From NCBI RefSeq assembly GCF_002368095.1, contig NZ_AP018227.1, forward strand, positions 2,093,359-2,157,358: a DNA stretch of 64,000 nt, written 5' to 3'. This stretch comes from Calothrix parasitica NIES-267. GTDB lineage: Bacteria; Cyanobacteriota; Cyanobacteriia; Cyanobacteriales; Nostocaceae. The translations under genes were made by a program, and so were the position numbers. The notes beneath the pieces are model-generated. The model searched no databases. It saw nothing but the letters and a program-made list of their open reading frames with translations, and was not told the DNA's origin. This document shows, one piece after another, positions 9,137 through 18,290 of the stretch; position 1 is the first letter of the stretch, and every line of letters begins with the position of its first letter.

Positions 9137-9388
9137 TTACTCAGAAGCTGCTATTTGTCCGGAGTTAACGTGGTTGATAGACCAACGGTGCGAGACTTCC
9201 ATAGAAGAAACCTGACAAACTTGTTCCAACTGCTTTTGTTGGACGGCTGCTTTACGGAGAGTAATAATCAATTGATTTACCTGGTTCCGTAAATTAGGGT
9301 CTTGGTTAACTGCATTCATTGTTTGCCTTTCGAGCAATTGCAGCAGTAGTTCATAGTGAACTGGTGAAGGAAGAGGAATTTGCTCCAT
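9137..9388 (-). CDS. DUF5340-like small cyanobacterial protein
   Basis: The preferred start, the ATG at 9388, gives 83 residues (MEQIPLPSPVHYELLLQLLE...). A further in-frame ATG at 9436 would add 16 residues without recognisable similarity. The protein is predicted to be helical, with a conserved-looking core LLERQTMNAVNQDPNLRNQV and a C-terminal tail. From memory it resembles the DUF5340 family of cyanobacteria, function unknown. It is downstream of trpC on the same strand with a 123-bp gap, so co-transcription is possible. Confidence 0.6.
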   Translation of the reverse strand: MEQIPLPSPVHYELLLQLLERQTMNAVNQDPNLRNQVNQLIITLRKAAVQQKQLEQVCQVSSMEVSHRWSINHVNSGQIAASE

Positions 9389-9511
9389 AAAGTTAAAAAG
9401 ATGGTTGGTAGACTTGAGTTTTCCAAGGAAGCTCAAGATGTTTGTGATACATGAATTGTTACACAGCCAACAAGTGGATTGTTTGAAGTCCCAAAAAAGT
9501 TGGTTCGGGGG

Positions 9512-10402
9512 TTATGAAAAATTTGCGAACAAATTAGTAATTGATAAAGCTGGGTCTGGCTGTTTTACCAAAGATTCACCAATCAATACAGCAGTTGCAC
9601 CACAAGAGGAGACTAAGCTTAAATCCGATGGGGTGTGTAATCCCGATTCGCTGACAACAAGGATGTTACGTTCTTGCAATTGTTTAGTCCTTGCCTGTAA
9701 TAACTTACAAGTAGTTTGTAAGTCAACAGAAAAGTCTTCCAAATTACGATTATTTATACCAACTAGGGAAACACCATCTAAAGCTAAAACCCGGTCAAGT
9801 TCTTCTATTGTATGAACTTCAATCAAAGGTGTCAGTTTTAAAGCATTAGCGATTTTGACAAAATATTGTAAATCTCGGTCGCTCAGAACTGCTGCAATCA
9901 GCAATACTGCATCAGCACCCCGAATTCTTGCATAATACATTTGGTAAGGATAAATAATAAATTCCTTACACAGCAAAGGTAAATCTACTTTCTCTCGGAC
10001 TTTAGATAAATTTTCAAAGCTACCTTGAAAAAACTTTTTATCTGTCAGAACAGAAAGACAGCTAGCACCACCTTTTTGATACTCCAGAGCAATTTGTACC
10101 GGGTCGAAATCTTCTCGAATAATACCCTTACTAGGAGAAGCCTTTTTTACTTCTGCAATTAAAGCCGGTTTCGTTTTACCTTCACGTAAAGCAGCCAAAA
10201 AATCTTTACTGGGTGGGACATTTTTCACCTGACGCTGCAAATCTTGTAAAGATTGCTTATCGCGCATTTGGTCAACTTCAGCTTCTTTATACCAAATAAT
10301 TTCTTCTAAAATATTACTCGGTTGAGCATCAGCATCAGCAATTTGATACCGCAATGACATTACAGCAATATCGGGATTGGGAGGACGACGACGGATTTGC
10401 AT
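9512..10402 (-). CDS. trpC: Indole-3-glycerol phosphate synthase
   Basis: 296 residues; TIM-barrel enzyme closing the indole ring from CdRP in tryptophan synthesis. Motifs in order: [14 protein letters not shown] (catalytic Lys), [22 protein letters not shown] (catalytic Lys), [25 protein letters not shown] and [11 protein letters not shown] (phosphate site). The ~45-residue N-terminal extension before NILEEI is usual in cyanobacterial TrpC. Other trp genes are not adjacent. The gene is preceded by a block of AAGTAGCAAGTAAC repeats (10430-10525) separating it from lpd. Confidence 0.95.
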   Translation of the reverse strand: MQIRRRPPNPDIAVMSLRYQIADADAQPSNILEEIIWYKEAEVDQMRDKQSLQDLQRQVKNVPPSKDFLAALREGKTKPALIAEVKKASPSKGIIREDFDPVQIALEYQKGGASCLSVLTDKKFFQGSFENLSKVREKVDLPLLCKEFIIYPYQMYYARIRGADAVLLIAAVLSDRDLQYFVKIANALKLTPLIEVHTIEELDRVLALDGVSLVGINNRNLEDFSVDLQTTCKLLQARTKQLQERNILVVSESGLHTPSDLSLVSSCGATAVLIGESLVKQPDPALSITNLFANFS

Positions 10403-10522
10403 TTTTGGTAATTGGTAATTGGATTCTTAAAGTAGCAAGTAACGAGTAACAAGTAATAAGTAGATAAAAGCTAGGATTTAGAAGCACTAATTACTTGCTA
10501 CTTACTACTTACTACTTGCTAC

Positions 10523-11953
10523 TTAACTGACCGCTGCTCTTTTATATGCTTCGTCCAATACTTCGGAAAGTGTGGGGTGAGCGTGGACTAGGTGAGCAAG
10601 GGAATTTACGCTTTGACGATTGGCGATCGCCGCGCTAGCTTCGTGGATAATGTCGGCTGCATGAAGTCCGAAGATGTGGACTCCGAGAACCTCTCCGGTA
10701 TCTTTGCGATAAACAACTTTGGCGATTCCGTCGGCTTCTCCTTCTGCTAAAGCTTTAGAATTACCTTTGAAATAACTTTTGCTGACACCAACTTCAAAAC
10801 CTTCAGCCTTAGCTTTTTCTTTCGCTTGTTCTTGGGTCATCCCTACATAGCTAATTTCTGGATGAGTAAATGCTGCTGCTGGAATGCTGGAATAATCAAT
10901 TTCCTTGGTTCGACCGCAAATGTTTTCGACAGCGGTAATACCTTGAGCGGAAGCAGCATGAGCGAGCATCATTTTACCCGTAGCGTCACCAATAGCCCAT
11001 AAATGAGGTACTGGTTCCCCTTGAGAGAGAACGGCCATCGAATCATTTACTGGAATAAACTTGCGTCTATCTAATTCAACACTTACCGAATCCAAACCAA
11101 TATCTTGCGTAGCTGGAATTCTTCCGGTAGCGACCAAACAAGCATCAACTTCTAATACATCAATATCTTCTTTAGTTTTAAAATCAGCTAATTCAATAAT
11201 TACTGGGGAGCCAGGGATAATTTTTTTAGCGTATATTCCTACGGAAGTTTCAATATCGCGAGGATCTATCAATGTTCTTTTAGCTAACTTAGCAATATCG
11301 CGGTCAAATCCCGGCATTAAATCGGGTAAAGCTTCAATCATCGTGATTTCACAACCCAAAGCCGAATAAACATCAGAAAATTCCAAACCGATGTAGCCGC
11401 TACCGACAATTGCTACCCACTGCGGTAACCATTCCAACTTTACTGCTTGGTCGCTAGTAAAAACCGTTTTACCATCAACTTCAATCCCCGGTGGAACAAA
11501 AGGAATTGAACCGGTCGAAAGAATAATATCTTTAGCAGTAATAGTTTTTTCACCTTTAGAAGTCTCAACAGTTACCTTTTGTTTACCCGCGAGTTTACCC
11601 CGACCTTGAATAATATCAACATTGAGACGTTTAAGAGAATTAGTTAAATCACCTTGAATTTTTGCGACCAAATTGTTTGCATGGTTAGCGATATCTTCCC
11701 TATCAAATCGAACATTATCGAGTTGAATTCCCATCGACTTGAGATGGTAAGCATCGCGTAACTCCCGTACTCTTCCAGAAGCAGCAAGTAAAGCCTTCGA
11801 GGGAATGCAGCCGCGATTAACGCAGGTTCCACCCATATCACCAGCTTCAATAATTGCAGTTTTTAATCCGCAACTGACAGCGTGTAAGGCAGCACCATGT
11901 CCACCTACTCCAGCGCCAACAATCACCAAATCGTAATCAAATGACTGACTCAC
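10523..11953 (-). CDS. lpdA: Dihydrolipoyl dehydrogenase (E3)
   Basis: 476-residue FAD disulphide oxidoreductase. FAD-binding [13 protein letters not shown] (13-25), redox disulphide C44/C49 in [16 protein letters not shown]-binding [12 protein letters not shown], second FAD motif WAIGDATG, and the C-terminal dimerisation domain with the catalytic His-Glu ([12 protein letters not shown]). It reoxidises lipoamide in the pyruvate dehydrogenase complex and probably the glycine cleavage system. The start codon is GTG. In cyanobacteria lpd commonly lies next to trpC, as here, with both on the minus strand. Confidence 0.95.
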   Translation of the reverse strand: MSQSFDYDLVIVGAGVGGHGAALHAVSCGLKTAIIEAGDMGGTCVNRGCIPSKALLAASGRVRELRDAYHLKSMGIQLDNVRFDREDIANHANNLVAKIQGDLTNSLKRLNVDIIQGRGKLAGKQKVTVETSKGEKTITAKDIILSTGSIPFVPPGIEVDGKTVFTSDQAVKLEWLPQWVAIVGSGYIGLEFSDVYSALGCEITMIEALPDLMPGFDRDIAKLAKRTLIDPRDIETSVGIYAKKIIPGSPVIIELADFKTKEDIDVLEVDACLVATGRIPATQDIGLDSVSVELDRRKFIPVNDSMAVLSQGEPVPHLWAIGDATGKMMLAHAASAQGITAVENICGRTKEIDYSSIPAAAFTHPEISYVGMTQEQAKEKAKAEGFEVGVSKSYFKGNSKALAEGEADGIAKVVYRKDTGEVLGVHIFGLHAADIIHEASAAIANRQSVNSLAHLVHAHPTLSEVLDEAYKRAAVS

Positions 11954-12266
11954 CGTCTTATAACTCCGCGTGCTTTACCGTATTAATTCTTAACTGAGTG
12001 CAGCGATACTGCAAGTGTTTTTTATTTTAGAGTTTTGCCAAACTTTATATTATAGTTTTTGCTACCAATATGATTAACCACAGCTTTGCGATTGTTTACA
12101 AGAACTATGAGTTAAGGTGAATGTGTTTTGGGATACAAGATTTGGAACTAATGCTCTATCGCAATAGTTTTAGTTTATGGTGCGATGATTTAAGAGATTA
12201 TTGATTTAGTTAATATTGTTAGAAAGAAGTTTTATATAAGAAGTCGTTTTAAAGGGATTAGTGATT
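11954..12266. other. Upstream region of lpdA
   Basis: AT-rich; probably holds the lpdA promoter. No gene or strong structure seen. Confidence 0.4.
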
Positions 12267-12644
12267 ATGACTGAATTAGTACAATATTTTATTAACAAAG
12301 ACGGAGAAAGAATTGATTAGATTCTGAGATTTTAGCCAATTTAAGTTTATACGAGTTACAAGCTTTGGCAGATATTAATTTATCCATAAAAACTCAAACT
12401 CAATTGAATGATTTCAGGACTTACGCAAAACTAACGTAGCTGCGTCATTACGAGCGACAGCGACGTATTCACCGAAGGTGTGGATCATCGCAACAATCCT
12501 GCGATTGCTTCCCTGCACTATCTCCCTCCGGGAGACACTACGCTAACGTTTTGGTCGCAATGACAAATCTTCGTTGCGTAAGTCCTAGATTTATTAAAAG
12601 TTGGGTTTTTTGTTATAAAAAGCAATAATTAGCGTAGGAATAAC
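12267..12644 (+). pseudogene. Small gene broken by a stop/frameshift and a MITE
   Basis: ATG at 12267 begins MTELVQYFINKDGERID and meets a TAG; a +1-related frame then continues DSEILANLSLYELQALADIN and on through KTQTQLND. There the MITE 12415-12587 interrupts. Removing the MITE and one GATTT duplicate restores the reading ...QLNDLLKVGFFVIKSNN ending at a TAG near 12644. The EILANLSLYELQALAD...TQTQLNDLL pattern resembles small cyanobacterial proteins often found with toxin-antitoxin genes. The N-terminal piece resembles another antitoxin-like family, so it may have been a fusion. It is dead in its present form. Confidence 0.6.
12415..12587. mobile_element. MITE with AGGACTTACGCAA termini
   Basis: AGGACTTACGCAA (12416-12428) is exactly repeated inverted at 12574-12586. 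With one extra base each side the 173-bp element is flanked by direct repeats GATTT (12410-12414, 12588-12592), a likely 5-bp target duplication. No coding capacity, so it would need a transposase in trans. Confidence 0.8.
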
Positions 12645-12670
12645 ACAGGATGAATCTAAAATTATAAATA

Positions 12671-12961
12671 ATGACTTCTAACAGAATAAACATATTTGAA
12701 GCAATACAAACTGGTGAATCGTCTCAAATCATAGAATTGATTAATCAAGGAATTAACCTAAACCAAGAAATAGAGGACGAAGAAACTCCTTTATCCAAAG
12801 CAATTAAATTAGGTAACATTAATATTATTATTCTGCTTATTGAAAGTGGTGCTGATTGCGAGCAGTTATGTTTAAACAGCGCATTTACACCTCTTTCTCT
12901 AGCTTGTGAATTAGGAAATAAAGAAATTGTCCAACTGCTTGTAGATAGAAAGCGTGAGTAA
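12671..12961 (+). CDS. Ankyrin-repeat protein
   Basis: 96 residues containing about two and a half ankyrin repeats: IFEAIQTGESSQIIELINQGINLNQ, then ETPLSKAIKLGNINIIILLIESGAD and FTPLSLACELGNKEIVQLLVD. These repeats stack as helix-turn-helix units and mediate protein binding. No signal peptide or catalytic domain. It sits tail-to-tail with the caspase-EAL gene, 24 bp apart, and just after the MITE-broken gene. The binding partner is unknown. It may be a complete small adaptor or the remnant of a longer ankyrin protein. Confidence 0.8.
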   Translation: MTSNRINIFEAIQTGESSQIIELINQGINLNQEIEDEETPLSKAIKLGNINIIILLIESGADCEQLCLNSAFTPLSLACELGNKEIVQLLVDRKRE

Positions 12962-12985
12962 GTAATATTCCCAATCCCCAATAAC

Positions 12986-15223
12986 CTATTGTCCTAAAAT
13001 AATTTTCTTTAATTCCTCAGTCTTTTCCTGACTGAGACGATAAACTTCTGGTTGTGGTTTACCAACAATATGTCCTTGAACATAAGTTACACCTAACTTT
13101 TTTAGTTTATGTAAATCAATTGGAGTTGTTTCATCTACACCTTCAACAATCACATTAGGTGGATATAAATTATTGTCTTTGACTATTTGATGGACAAAAT
13201 CAATAATTAACTCATTGGATTGATGGTACAAAATTTCGCGGTCAATTTTAACGTGACATGGATTTAAACCAGCTAGACGAGAAACAGAAGAATAACCAAC
13301 TCCAAAATCATCGATAGCAAAACGAATATTAAATTGATGTACGTATTCTAAAAGTTTAGTTTTGAAAAAAGTTAAAGGATTCTCTAATTCAATCCCATTA
13401 TCAGACTGTGGTAATTCAGATTTTTCAGAAATTTCTAAGATCAAGTTTCTTGGTGAAATAATATCTTCCTCTAAAACTTCTCTAACGGTTTCAAAATATG
13501 CCGTTTTAATTAATGATTCTGGATATACATTAACTGATAGCGGAACAACATCGCTGAGTCTTCTTTGTTTTGATTTTCTCGCTTCTTTATAGCTTTTTGC
13601 TGCAACTCTCAGAAAATACTGGTCTAACTCAACTTTAAATCGAGAACCCCATAATTCAGCAGCTTGGAACAAATCAACCGGAGCAGTTAAGGTTTTAGTA
13701 TCTCTTGCTAAAGCTTCCCAACCGCTGATAAAAAATTCATTAGCATCTATACAAATTACAGGTTCAAAATAAACAACCATTGTTTGTAAGCGCTCGCAGA
13801 ATAATTGAAAACGTCTTTCGTATAAATATTCAGATACGAATCCAAAATCTTTTTTTAAATCGTCTATTATGGCAGCTTCTACCAGTGCAGGTTGTAATAA
13901 TTTATGACTATTATGATAAAAACTAGATAAAATTCTTCCGTATGTATTTTTTAATAAAAATGAATTATGTGGTAGACCGCAAACTACCATAATTTGAGCT
14001 TTTGGAGGCATTTTTAACGGTATCATTACAAATGCATGAGTAGAAACTTTTCCATATTCATGGATTTTATAAGTGCCATGATGAGAAGGATTAAATACTG
14101 ACTCAAGAGAAATCAGCGGGAATATTTTTGTATTTAATGTATTACGATAAGCATGTTTATCTATATTTGATGATAGATTGCTTTGGGATTTAACAAAACA
14201 GTTGTCCAGATTATCGTTAGTAAGTATAAAGGTAAAGTCGGCTTCTGAAGATTCTCTAATAATATCTAAAATTTGAGTTTCCAATTCAAAGCTATCATGT
14301 AAATTCACATAGGATAGCTGAGAAATTAAACTTTCAACAAAAGACTCGAATGGCTCTAAGAAACTATGAAGATAATCAACTTGTGTTTGAGAAATTTCAG
14401 ACTTTTCTCCTACCTCTCCTAACTTTAAAAGACCAAAATTTATTTTATTTGTTACTGGTGGAAAACTGCGAGATTTGAGAAAACGTGCTTTTGATAAATG
14501 AATTCTGTAACCTTCCTTAAAAGCATATATTTCAGGTTTGGTTTTAGGTGCGACTTCTTGCATTCTGCGACGAGTATATTCATGTAACTCATTAATAGAA
14601 ATTAAGCCATCACCATCCATATCTGCTTTACCATTTTCAATTCCTTCCACAAGAAAGCGTGTATAAATTGAGTGATTGGATGCTTGTTCTTCAAAAGAGT
14701 ATTGAGTAGAAGTAGAAGAAGTTAAAACGGCTCTTCCTTCACCTCCCAATTGATTTTTAATATCTACACGACCATCATTTTTTACTCTCATCCCCCGAGC
14801 GAAAGCACCGCTAAAACAACAATCAAGAATTATTACCTGTCTGCGAGAAGGGCTTTTCTCCATGATTTGATGGATAAAACTTGCAGCTACCGTACTTGAG
14901 GTGATTAATTGTCCGCTAGGATGTTTGCAGGTTTGACTGCTTGCTAAATAAAGATTGCCATTATCATCTTTAATTCCATGTCCCGAAAAATATAGCAATA
15001 CCAAATCGTACTTTTGACAATTAGAGAAAATTTTCTCAATTTCCATACCCATATTTGGTATCTGGGGATTTTTTAATACCTTAATATTATTTGTAGAAAA
15101 ATCACCCATATCTGGATGTTGTAGAACACGTTGCATTGCATCAACATCTTTAAGGCTACCTGGTAGGGGATTTAACTCGTAATCATATTCGCTTACTCCA
15201 ATCAGCAATGCCAGCTTTTTCAT
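12986..15223 (-). CDS. Caspase-like peptidase / EF-hand / EAL phosphodiesterase fusion
   Basis: The ATG at 15223 gives 745 residues; a TTG 24 bases upstream is less likely. Residues 1-~240 are a C14 caspase-like domain: ALLIGVSEY start, catalytic His82 in FSGHG, and DCCFSGAF with catalytic Cys136. A textbook EF-hand loop, DMDGDGLISINE (201-212), lies within the domain's C-terminal part. About 280-450 is a GAF-like sensor region (inferred only from size and position). About 470-745 is an EAL domain with E503-A504-L505, N565, E597, D638-D639 (DDFG), K659, E694 and Q716, i.e. the set needed for c-di-GMP hydrolysis. There is no membrane segment. It could link Ca2+, c-di-GMP and proteolysis; the fusion and its role are inferred from sequence alone. 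Confidence 0.88.
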   Translation of the reverse strand: MKKLALLIGVSEYDYELNPLPGSLKDVDAMQRVLQHPDMGDFSTNNIKVLKNPQIPNMGMEIEKIFSNCQKYDLVLLYFSGHGIKDDNGNLYLASSQTCKHPSGQLITSSTVAASFIHQIMEKSPSRRQVIILDCCFSGAFARGMRVKNDGRVDIKNQLGGEGRAVLTSSTSTQYSFEEQASNHSIYTRFLVEGIENGKADMDGDGLISINELHEYTRRRMQEVAPKTKPEIYAFKEGYRIHLSKARFLKSRSFPPVTNKINFGLLKLGEVGEKSEISQTQVDYLHSFLEPFESFVESLISQLSYVNLHDSFELETQILDIIRESSEADFTFILTNDNLDNCFVKSQSNLSSNIDKHAYRNTLNTKIFPLISLESVFNPSHHGTYKIHEYGKVSTHAFVMIPLKMPPKAQIMVVCGLPHNSFLLKNTYGRILSSFYHNSHKLLQPALVEAAIIDDLKKDFGFVSEYLYERRFQLFCERLQTMVVYFEPVICIDANEFFISGWEALARDTKTLTAPVDLFQAAELWGSRFKVELDQYFLRVAAKSYKEARKSKQRRLSDVVPLSVNVYPESLIKTAYFETVREVLEEDIISPRNLILEISEKSELPQSDNGIELENPLTFFKTKLLEYVHQFNIRFAIDDFGVGYSSVSRLAGLNPCHVKIDREILYHQSNELIIDFVHQIVKDNNLYPPNVIVEGVDETTPIDLHKLKKLGVTYVQGHIVGKPQPEVYRLSQEKTEELKKIILGQ

Positions 15224-15565
15224 TGGTATACCTATATCTGTAATCAATACTTGATTGGAGGTTCAGACAACATCGTTACCATAACAAGCAGCTTAATGTT
15301 GCCATAACCACTACATAATTATCTTTTTGTGTATCTATCTTCAGTGATACAAATCACGATTATTCATTATGGAGATTATAAAATTTCTTAATACAAGTTT
15401 TATTAAGGTTTTGTTTCCTATTGGCAATCAATCGGGAAGAGCTACTATAAATCAACTTGCTGATAGGGTATTCAACATTAAATCTCACGCATCTTAGATA
15501 CATGAGATAAAAATAAGCCAAAAACTATTTGACTTGAAGTATTTAATATACATCTATTTTGAAAA
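15224..15565. other. Gap between caspase-EAL gene and tRNA-Ser
   Basis: No gene or clear repeat. The caspase-EAL promoter should be at the left end of this gap. Confidence 0.4.
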
Positions 15566-15652
15566 CGGAGAGGGAGGGATTCGAACCCTCGTTACCCTTT
15601 CGGGTAAACAGCATTTCCAGTGCTGCGCCTTCAACCACTCGGCCACCTCTCC
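15566..15652 (-). tRNA. tRNA-Ser (anticodon GGA)
   Basis: On the minus strand the acceptor GGAGAGG pairs with CCTCTCC. The gene has a long variable arm (TTTACCC/GGGTAA stem), a GGTTCGAATCC T-loop region and a CTGGAAA anticodon loop, giving GGA, which reads UCC/UCU. The length of 87 nt is typical for class II tRNA-Ser. CCA is not encoded. Confidence 0.95.
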
Positions 15653-15748
15653 AGGTACCACAAGGAAACATCATACATTGAAATCAAATAAACTGCAATC
15701 CTTGAGAGAATAATTCTATAATTAGCGAATCTAAAACCCGAAATCATC

Positions 15749-16117
15749 ATGTCCTCTACATACAAAGTCACAGTTCGAGATAGACGATTGGGAACCACCC
15801 ACACCTTAGAAGTTCCTAGCGACCGCTACATTCTCCACAGTTTTGAAAAACAAGGTAAAGAATTACCATTTTCCTGTCGTAACGGTGCTTGTACCACTTG
15901 TGCTGTCAGAGTTATCAAAGGAGATATAGCTCAACCCGAAGCAGTAGGACTATCCCCCCACCTACAAAGAAAAGGTTATGCATTATTATGTGTCAGTTAT
16001 GCTTGTTCCGACCTAGAAGTAGAAACCCAAGACGAAGACGAAGTTTACGAACTTCAATTCGGACGTTATTTTGCTAGAGGTCGAGTTCGTGCTGGATTAC
16101 CGCTTGAAGAAGATTGA
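15749..16117 (+). CDS. [2Fe-2S] plant-type ferredoxin with C-terminal extension
   Basis: 122 residues. Cluster ligands are C43, C48, C51 and C81 (CRNGACTTC and LLCVSYA). After the domain a ~25-residue tail (VYELQFGRYFARGRVRAGLPLEED) extends beyond photosynthetic ferredoxin length. This resembles the FdC2-type alternative ferredoxins, thought to accept electrons in low-abundance or signalling paths. It is a soluble electron carrier; the partner is unknown. Same strand as the SNase-like and IMPase genes, with repeats between them. Confidence 0.88.
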   Translation: MSSTYKVTVRDRRLGTTHTLEVPSDRYILHSFEKQGKELPFSCRNGACTTCAVRVIKGDIAQPEAVGLSPHLQRKGYALLCVSYACSDLEVETQDEDEVYELQFGRYFARGRVRAGLPLEED

Positions 16118-16197
16118 CAGTTATAAGGTAGAAGTTAGGAGTTAATTTATAATTATTACCTTTAACCTTTAACCTTTGACCTCGGAAGATTGTTTTG

Positions 16198-16722
16198 ATG
16201 AAGAGAGTAGTTGTTTTCCTTTGTTGTTTGTTTTTGCTGGGGTGTCAAGCACAGAAAGACGAGTTTCAAGCGGGGATGGTGGAAATTAAGGTTGTACGGG
16301 TTGTGAGCGGACAAACCTTACAAGTTATGGGTTTTCGCTCACAACCCAATTTGGTTTCCGAGGTGCGTTTGACTGGTATTAGCGCACCTCCGACACGTCA
16401 GCGTCCTTGGGGAGAAGCTTCCAGACAACGGTTGATAGAGTTGATTGAAGATAAATCCTCACCGGTCAGATTAGAGTTTGATGTGGAAGCTAAAGATAAA
16501 TATGGAAGAACTGTAGCTTATGTTTGGAAAGATGACACCTTAATAAACGAGCAATTAGTTAAAGAAGGACATGCATTATTTACAGCTCGTTCACCAAATC
16601 ACAAATACGATAACCGCTTGGAACGCGCACAGCATTGGTCTAGACTTATGGGGGAAGGAATTTGGAACCCCGAAGACCCCATGCGTCTTTCCCCCTCTGA
16701 GTTTCGTCGAGTTTTTCGATAA
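16198..16722 (+). CDS. SNase-like (thermonuclease fold) lipoprotein, probably inactive
   Basis: The ATG at 16198 gives 174 residues; a TTG codon just before it is an alternative. A lipobox LLGC (Cys16) indicates a lipid-anchored envelope protein. Residues ~28-160 follow the staphylococcal-nuclease OB fold (VKVVRVVSGQT, EVRLTGISAPP, DKYGRTVAYV, LVKEGHALF). Both catalytic arginines have counterparts (R57, R104). However, the Ca2+-binding Asp of the DGDT motif is Gln39 (SGQT), the second Asp of the DTPE motif is Ser62 and its Glu is absent. Calcium-dependent nuclease activity is therefore doubtful; nucleic-acid or protein binding is possible. Confidence 0.8.
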   Translation: MKRVVVFLCCLFLLGCQAQKDEFQAGMVEIKVVRVVSGQTLQVMGFRSQPNLVSEVRLTGISAPPTRQRPWGEASRQRLIELIEDKSSPVRLEFDVEAKDKYGRTVAYVWKDDTLINEQLVKEGHALFTARSPNHKYDNRLERAQHWSRLMGEGIWNPEDPMRLSPSEFRRVFR

Positions 16723-16734
16723 ATGGTAATTGGT

Positions 16735-16799
16735 ATCTTCTAACCTTTAACCTTTAACCTTTGACCTTTAACCTTTGACCTTTAACCTTTAACCTATTT
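16735..16799. repeat. CTTTAACCTTTGAC heptamer repeats
   Basis: Tandem AACCTTT/GACCTTT heptamers directly before the IMPase start; a shorter run is at 16160-16185. Typical short tandem repeats of filamentous cyanobacteria. Confidence 0.8.
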
Positions 16800-17618
16800 A
16801 TGAATAACCTACAAATTTTTCTCGATATCGCTACAGAAGCAGCACTGTCTGCTGGTGCTGTTTTACAAGGTTATTTGGGTAAGGTAGAAGATAAAACTTT
16901 GGAAAAACGTCCTGGGGATTTGGTCACAGCAGCTGATAAAGCTTCGGAAACTGTGGTTTTGGAAACGTTGCGTCGTCATTTCCCCGAACACGCTATTCTT
17001 GCTGAGGAATCCGGTAAGTTAGGTAATCAAAATCAAGAATATCTTTGGGCTATTGACCCTTTGGATGGTACAACTAATTTCGCTCATCAATATCCGCTGT
17101 TTTCGGTTTCGATTGGGTTATTAATTAATAACGTTCCCCAGGTTGGTGTTATTTACGACCCTTCTCGTAATGAATTATTTTGTGCTGCTCAAGGTTTGGG
17201 AACAACTTGTAATCGTCGTCCGATAAGTGTTTCTCAAACTGCGGAATTAAATAAAAGTTTGTTGGTTACGGGTTTCGCTTATGACCGTCGCGAAACTGAC
17301 GATAATAACTATACAGAATTTTGTCATCTTACTCATTTAACCCAGGGAGTAAGAAGAGGTGGTTCCGCTGCTCTGGATTTAGCTCATGTAGCTTGTGGTC
17401 GTTTGGATGGATATTGGGAAAGAGGACTTTCACCTTGGGATATTACTGCTGGGGTAATTATTTTGCGGGAAGCTGGTGGAAAAGTGACAGCTTATGATGG
17501 TAGCGATTTTAAGATGGATTCGGGAAGAATTTTAGCTACTAATGGTTATATTCATGAAAGTTTGAGTCAGGAGTTGGGGAAAGCACATGATGTTTGGAAA
17601 GTTGAGAAGAAGGGTTAA
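16800..17618 (+). CDS. Inositol monophosphatase family protein
   Basis: 272 residues. Metal-binding motifs of the family: AEES (E69/E70), WAIDPLDGTTNF (D86, D89) and SPWDITAG near residue 220, so the three-metal active site appears complete. Members dephosphorylate inositol 1-phosphate, or in some cyanobacteria fructose-1,6-bisphosphate, histidinol phosphate or PAP; the substrate cannot be told from sequence. Cytosolic, no signal. The start ATG follows directly on a tandem heptamer repeat, so any ribosome site is degenerate. Confidence 0.9.
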   Translation: MNNLQIFLDIATEAALSAGAVLQGYLGKVEDKTLEKRPGDLVTAADKASETVVLETLRRHFPEHAILAEESGKLGNQNQEYLWAIDPLDGTTNFAHQYPLFSVSIGLLINNVPQVGVIYDPSRNELFCAAQGLGTTCNRRPISVSQTAELNKSLLVTGFAYDRRETDDNNYTEFCHLTHLTQGVRRGGSAALDLAHVACGRLDGYWERGLSPWDITAGVIILREAGGKVTAYDGSDFKMDSGRILATNGYIHESLSQELGKAHDVWKVEKKG

Positions 17619-17666
17619 AAAACAATAATTTTATTCATCTATCGTTCTTAGTCAAAGTGAATTGCA

Positions 17667-18290
17667 ATGGCATTTAGCAGTTATAAAAGTATTGCTGCGG
17701 TTCTGAAAAAATTTCAAATAAAATACGTGCAAAGTAACTTTATGCTGGAAGTTGACTTTCCAGTTAAAGACTCATTTAGAGAAGAATTAGATTTATTATT
17801 TACCGATGGAGTTGTTGATAACTCAGAAGATGCTATTTGTGAAAATCTTATTTATCCAATTTTAAAAGAAGTTTGGAAACTTTATCGAGATAAATTAACA
17901 CTTTGGAGTCATCAATCATTAACTTATGATGAAGACTTATCTGGTGTTCCTGACTATACAGTAGCCCAAAGAAATCCTCTTTCTACAATTATTTTTGATA
18001 AACCTTATTTTTTGACCGTTGAAGCTAAACAAGACAAATTTGAAGAAGGTTGGAGTCAGTGTTTAGCAGAAATGATAGCCGTACAGCGAATAAATGATGA
18101 TTTAGATAATGATGTGTTTGGCATTGTGTCTAATGGTAAAATATGGCAATTTGGTAAGTTGAATTCACAAGTTTTTACGAGAAATAAAAATTTGTATGTA
18201 ATTCAAGATTTAGATAAATTATTTGCAGCAGTGAATTATGTTTTTCAACAGTGTGAATTAAAGAATGTCTTGCCAGACGCTCAACCGTAG
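17667..18290 (+). CDS. PD-(D/E)xK nuclease-like conserved protein (HsdR_N-like)
   Basis: 207 residues. The middle carries P95-D96 (GVPDYTV) followed 23 residues later by E119-A-K121 and Q131 (QCLAEM). This spacing fits the PD-(D/E)xK nuclease fold as in type I restriction HsdR N-terminal domains. Similar stand-alone proteins are common in cyanobacteria, function unknown. No membrane segment. The 3' end overlaps the caspase gene on the other strand by 116 bp, and the last few residues (NVLPDAQP) are encoded over the caspase reading frame. Its native C-terminus may therefore have been replaced. Confidence 0.65.
   Translation: MAFSSYKSIAAVLKKFQIKYVQSNFMLEVDFPVKDSFREELDLLFTDGVVDNSEDAICENLIYPILKEVWKLYRDKLTLWSHQSLTYDEDLSGVPDYTVAQRNPLSTIIFDKPYFLTVEAKQDKFEEGWSQCLAEMIAVQRINDDLDNDVFGIVSNGKIWQFGKLNSQVFTRNKNLYVIQDLDKLFAAVNYVFQQCELKNVLPDAQP

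Noticed and set aside
9405-9815. 136-residue plus-strand frame over trpC
   Set aside because: Antisense shadow of trpC and the DUF5340-like gene with no protein signal.
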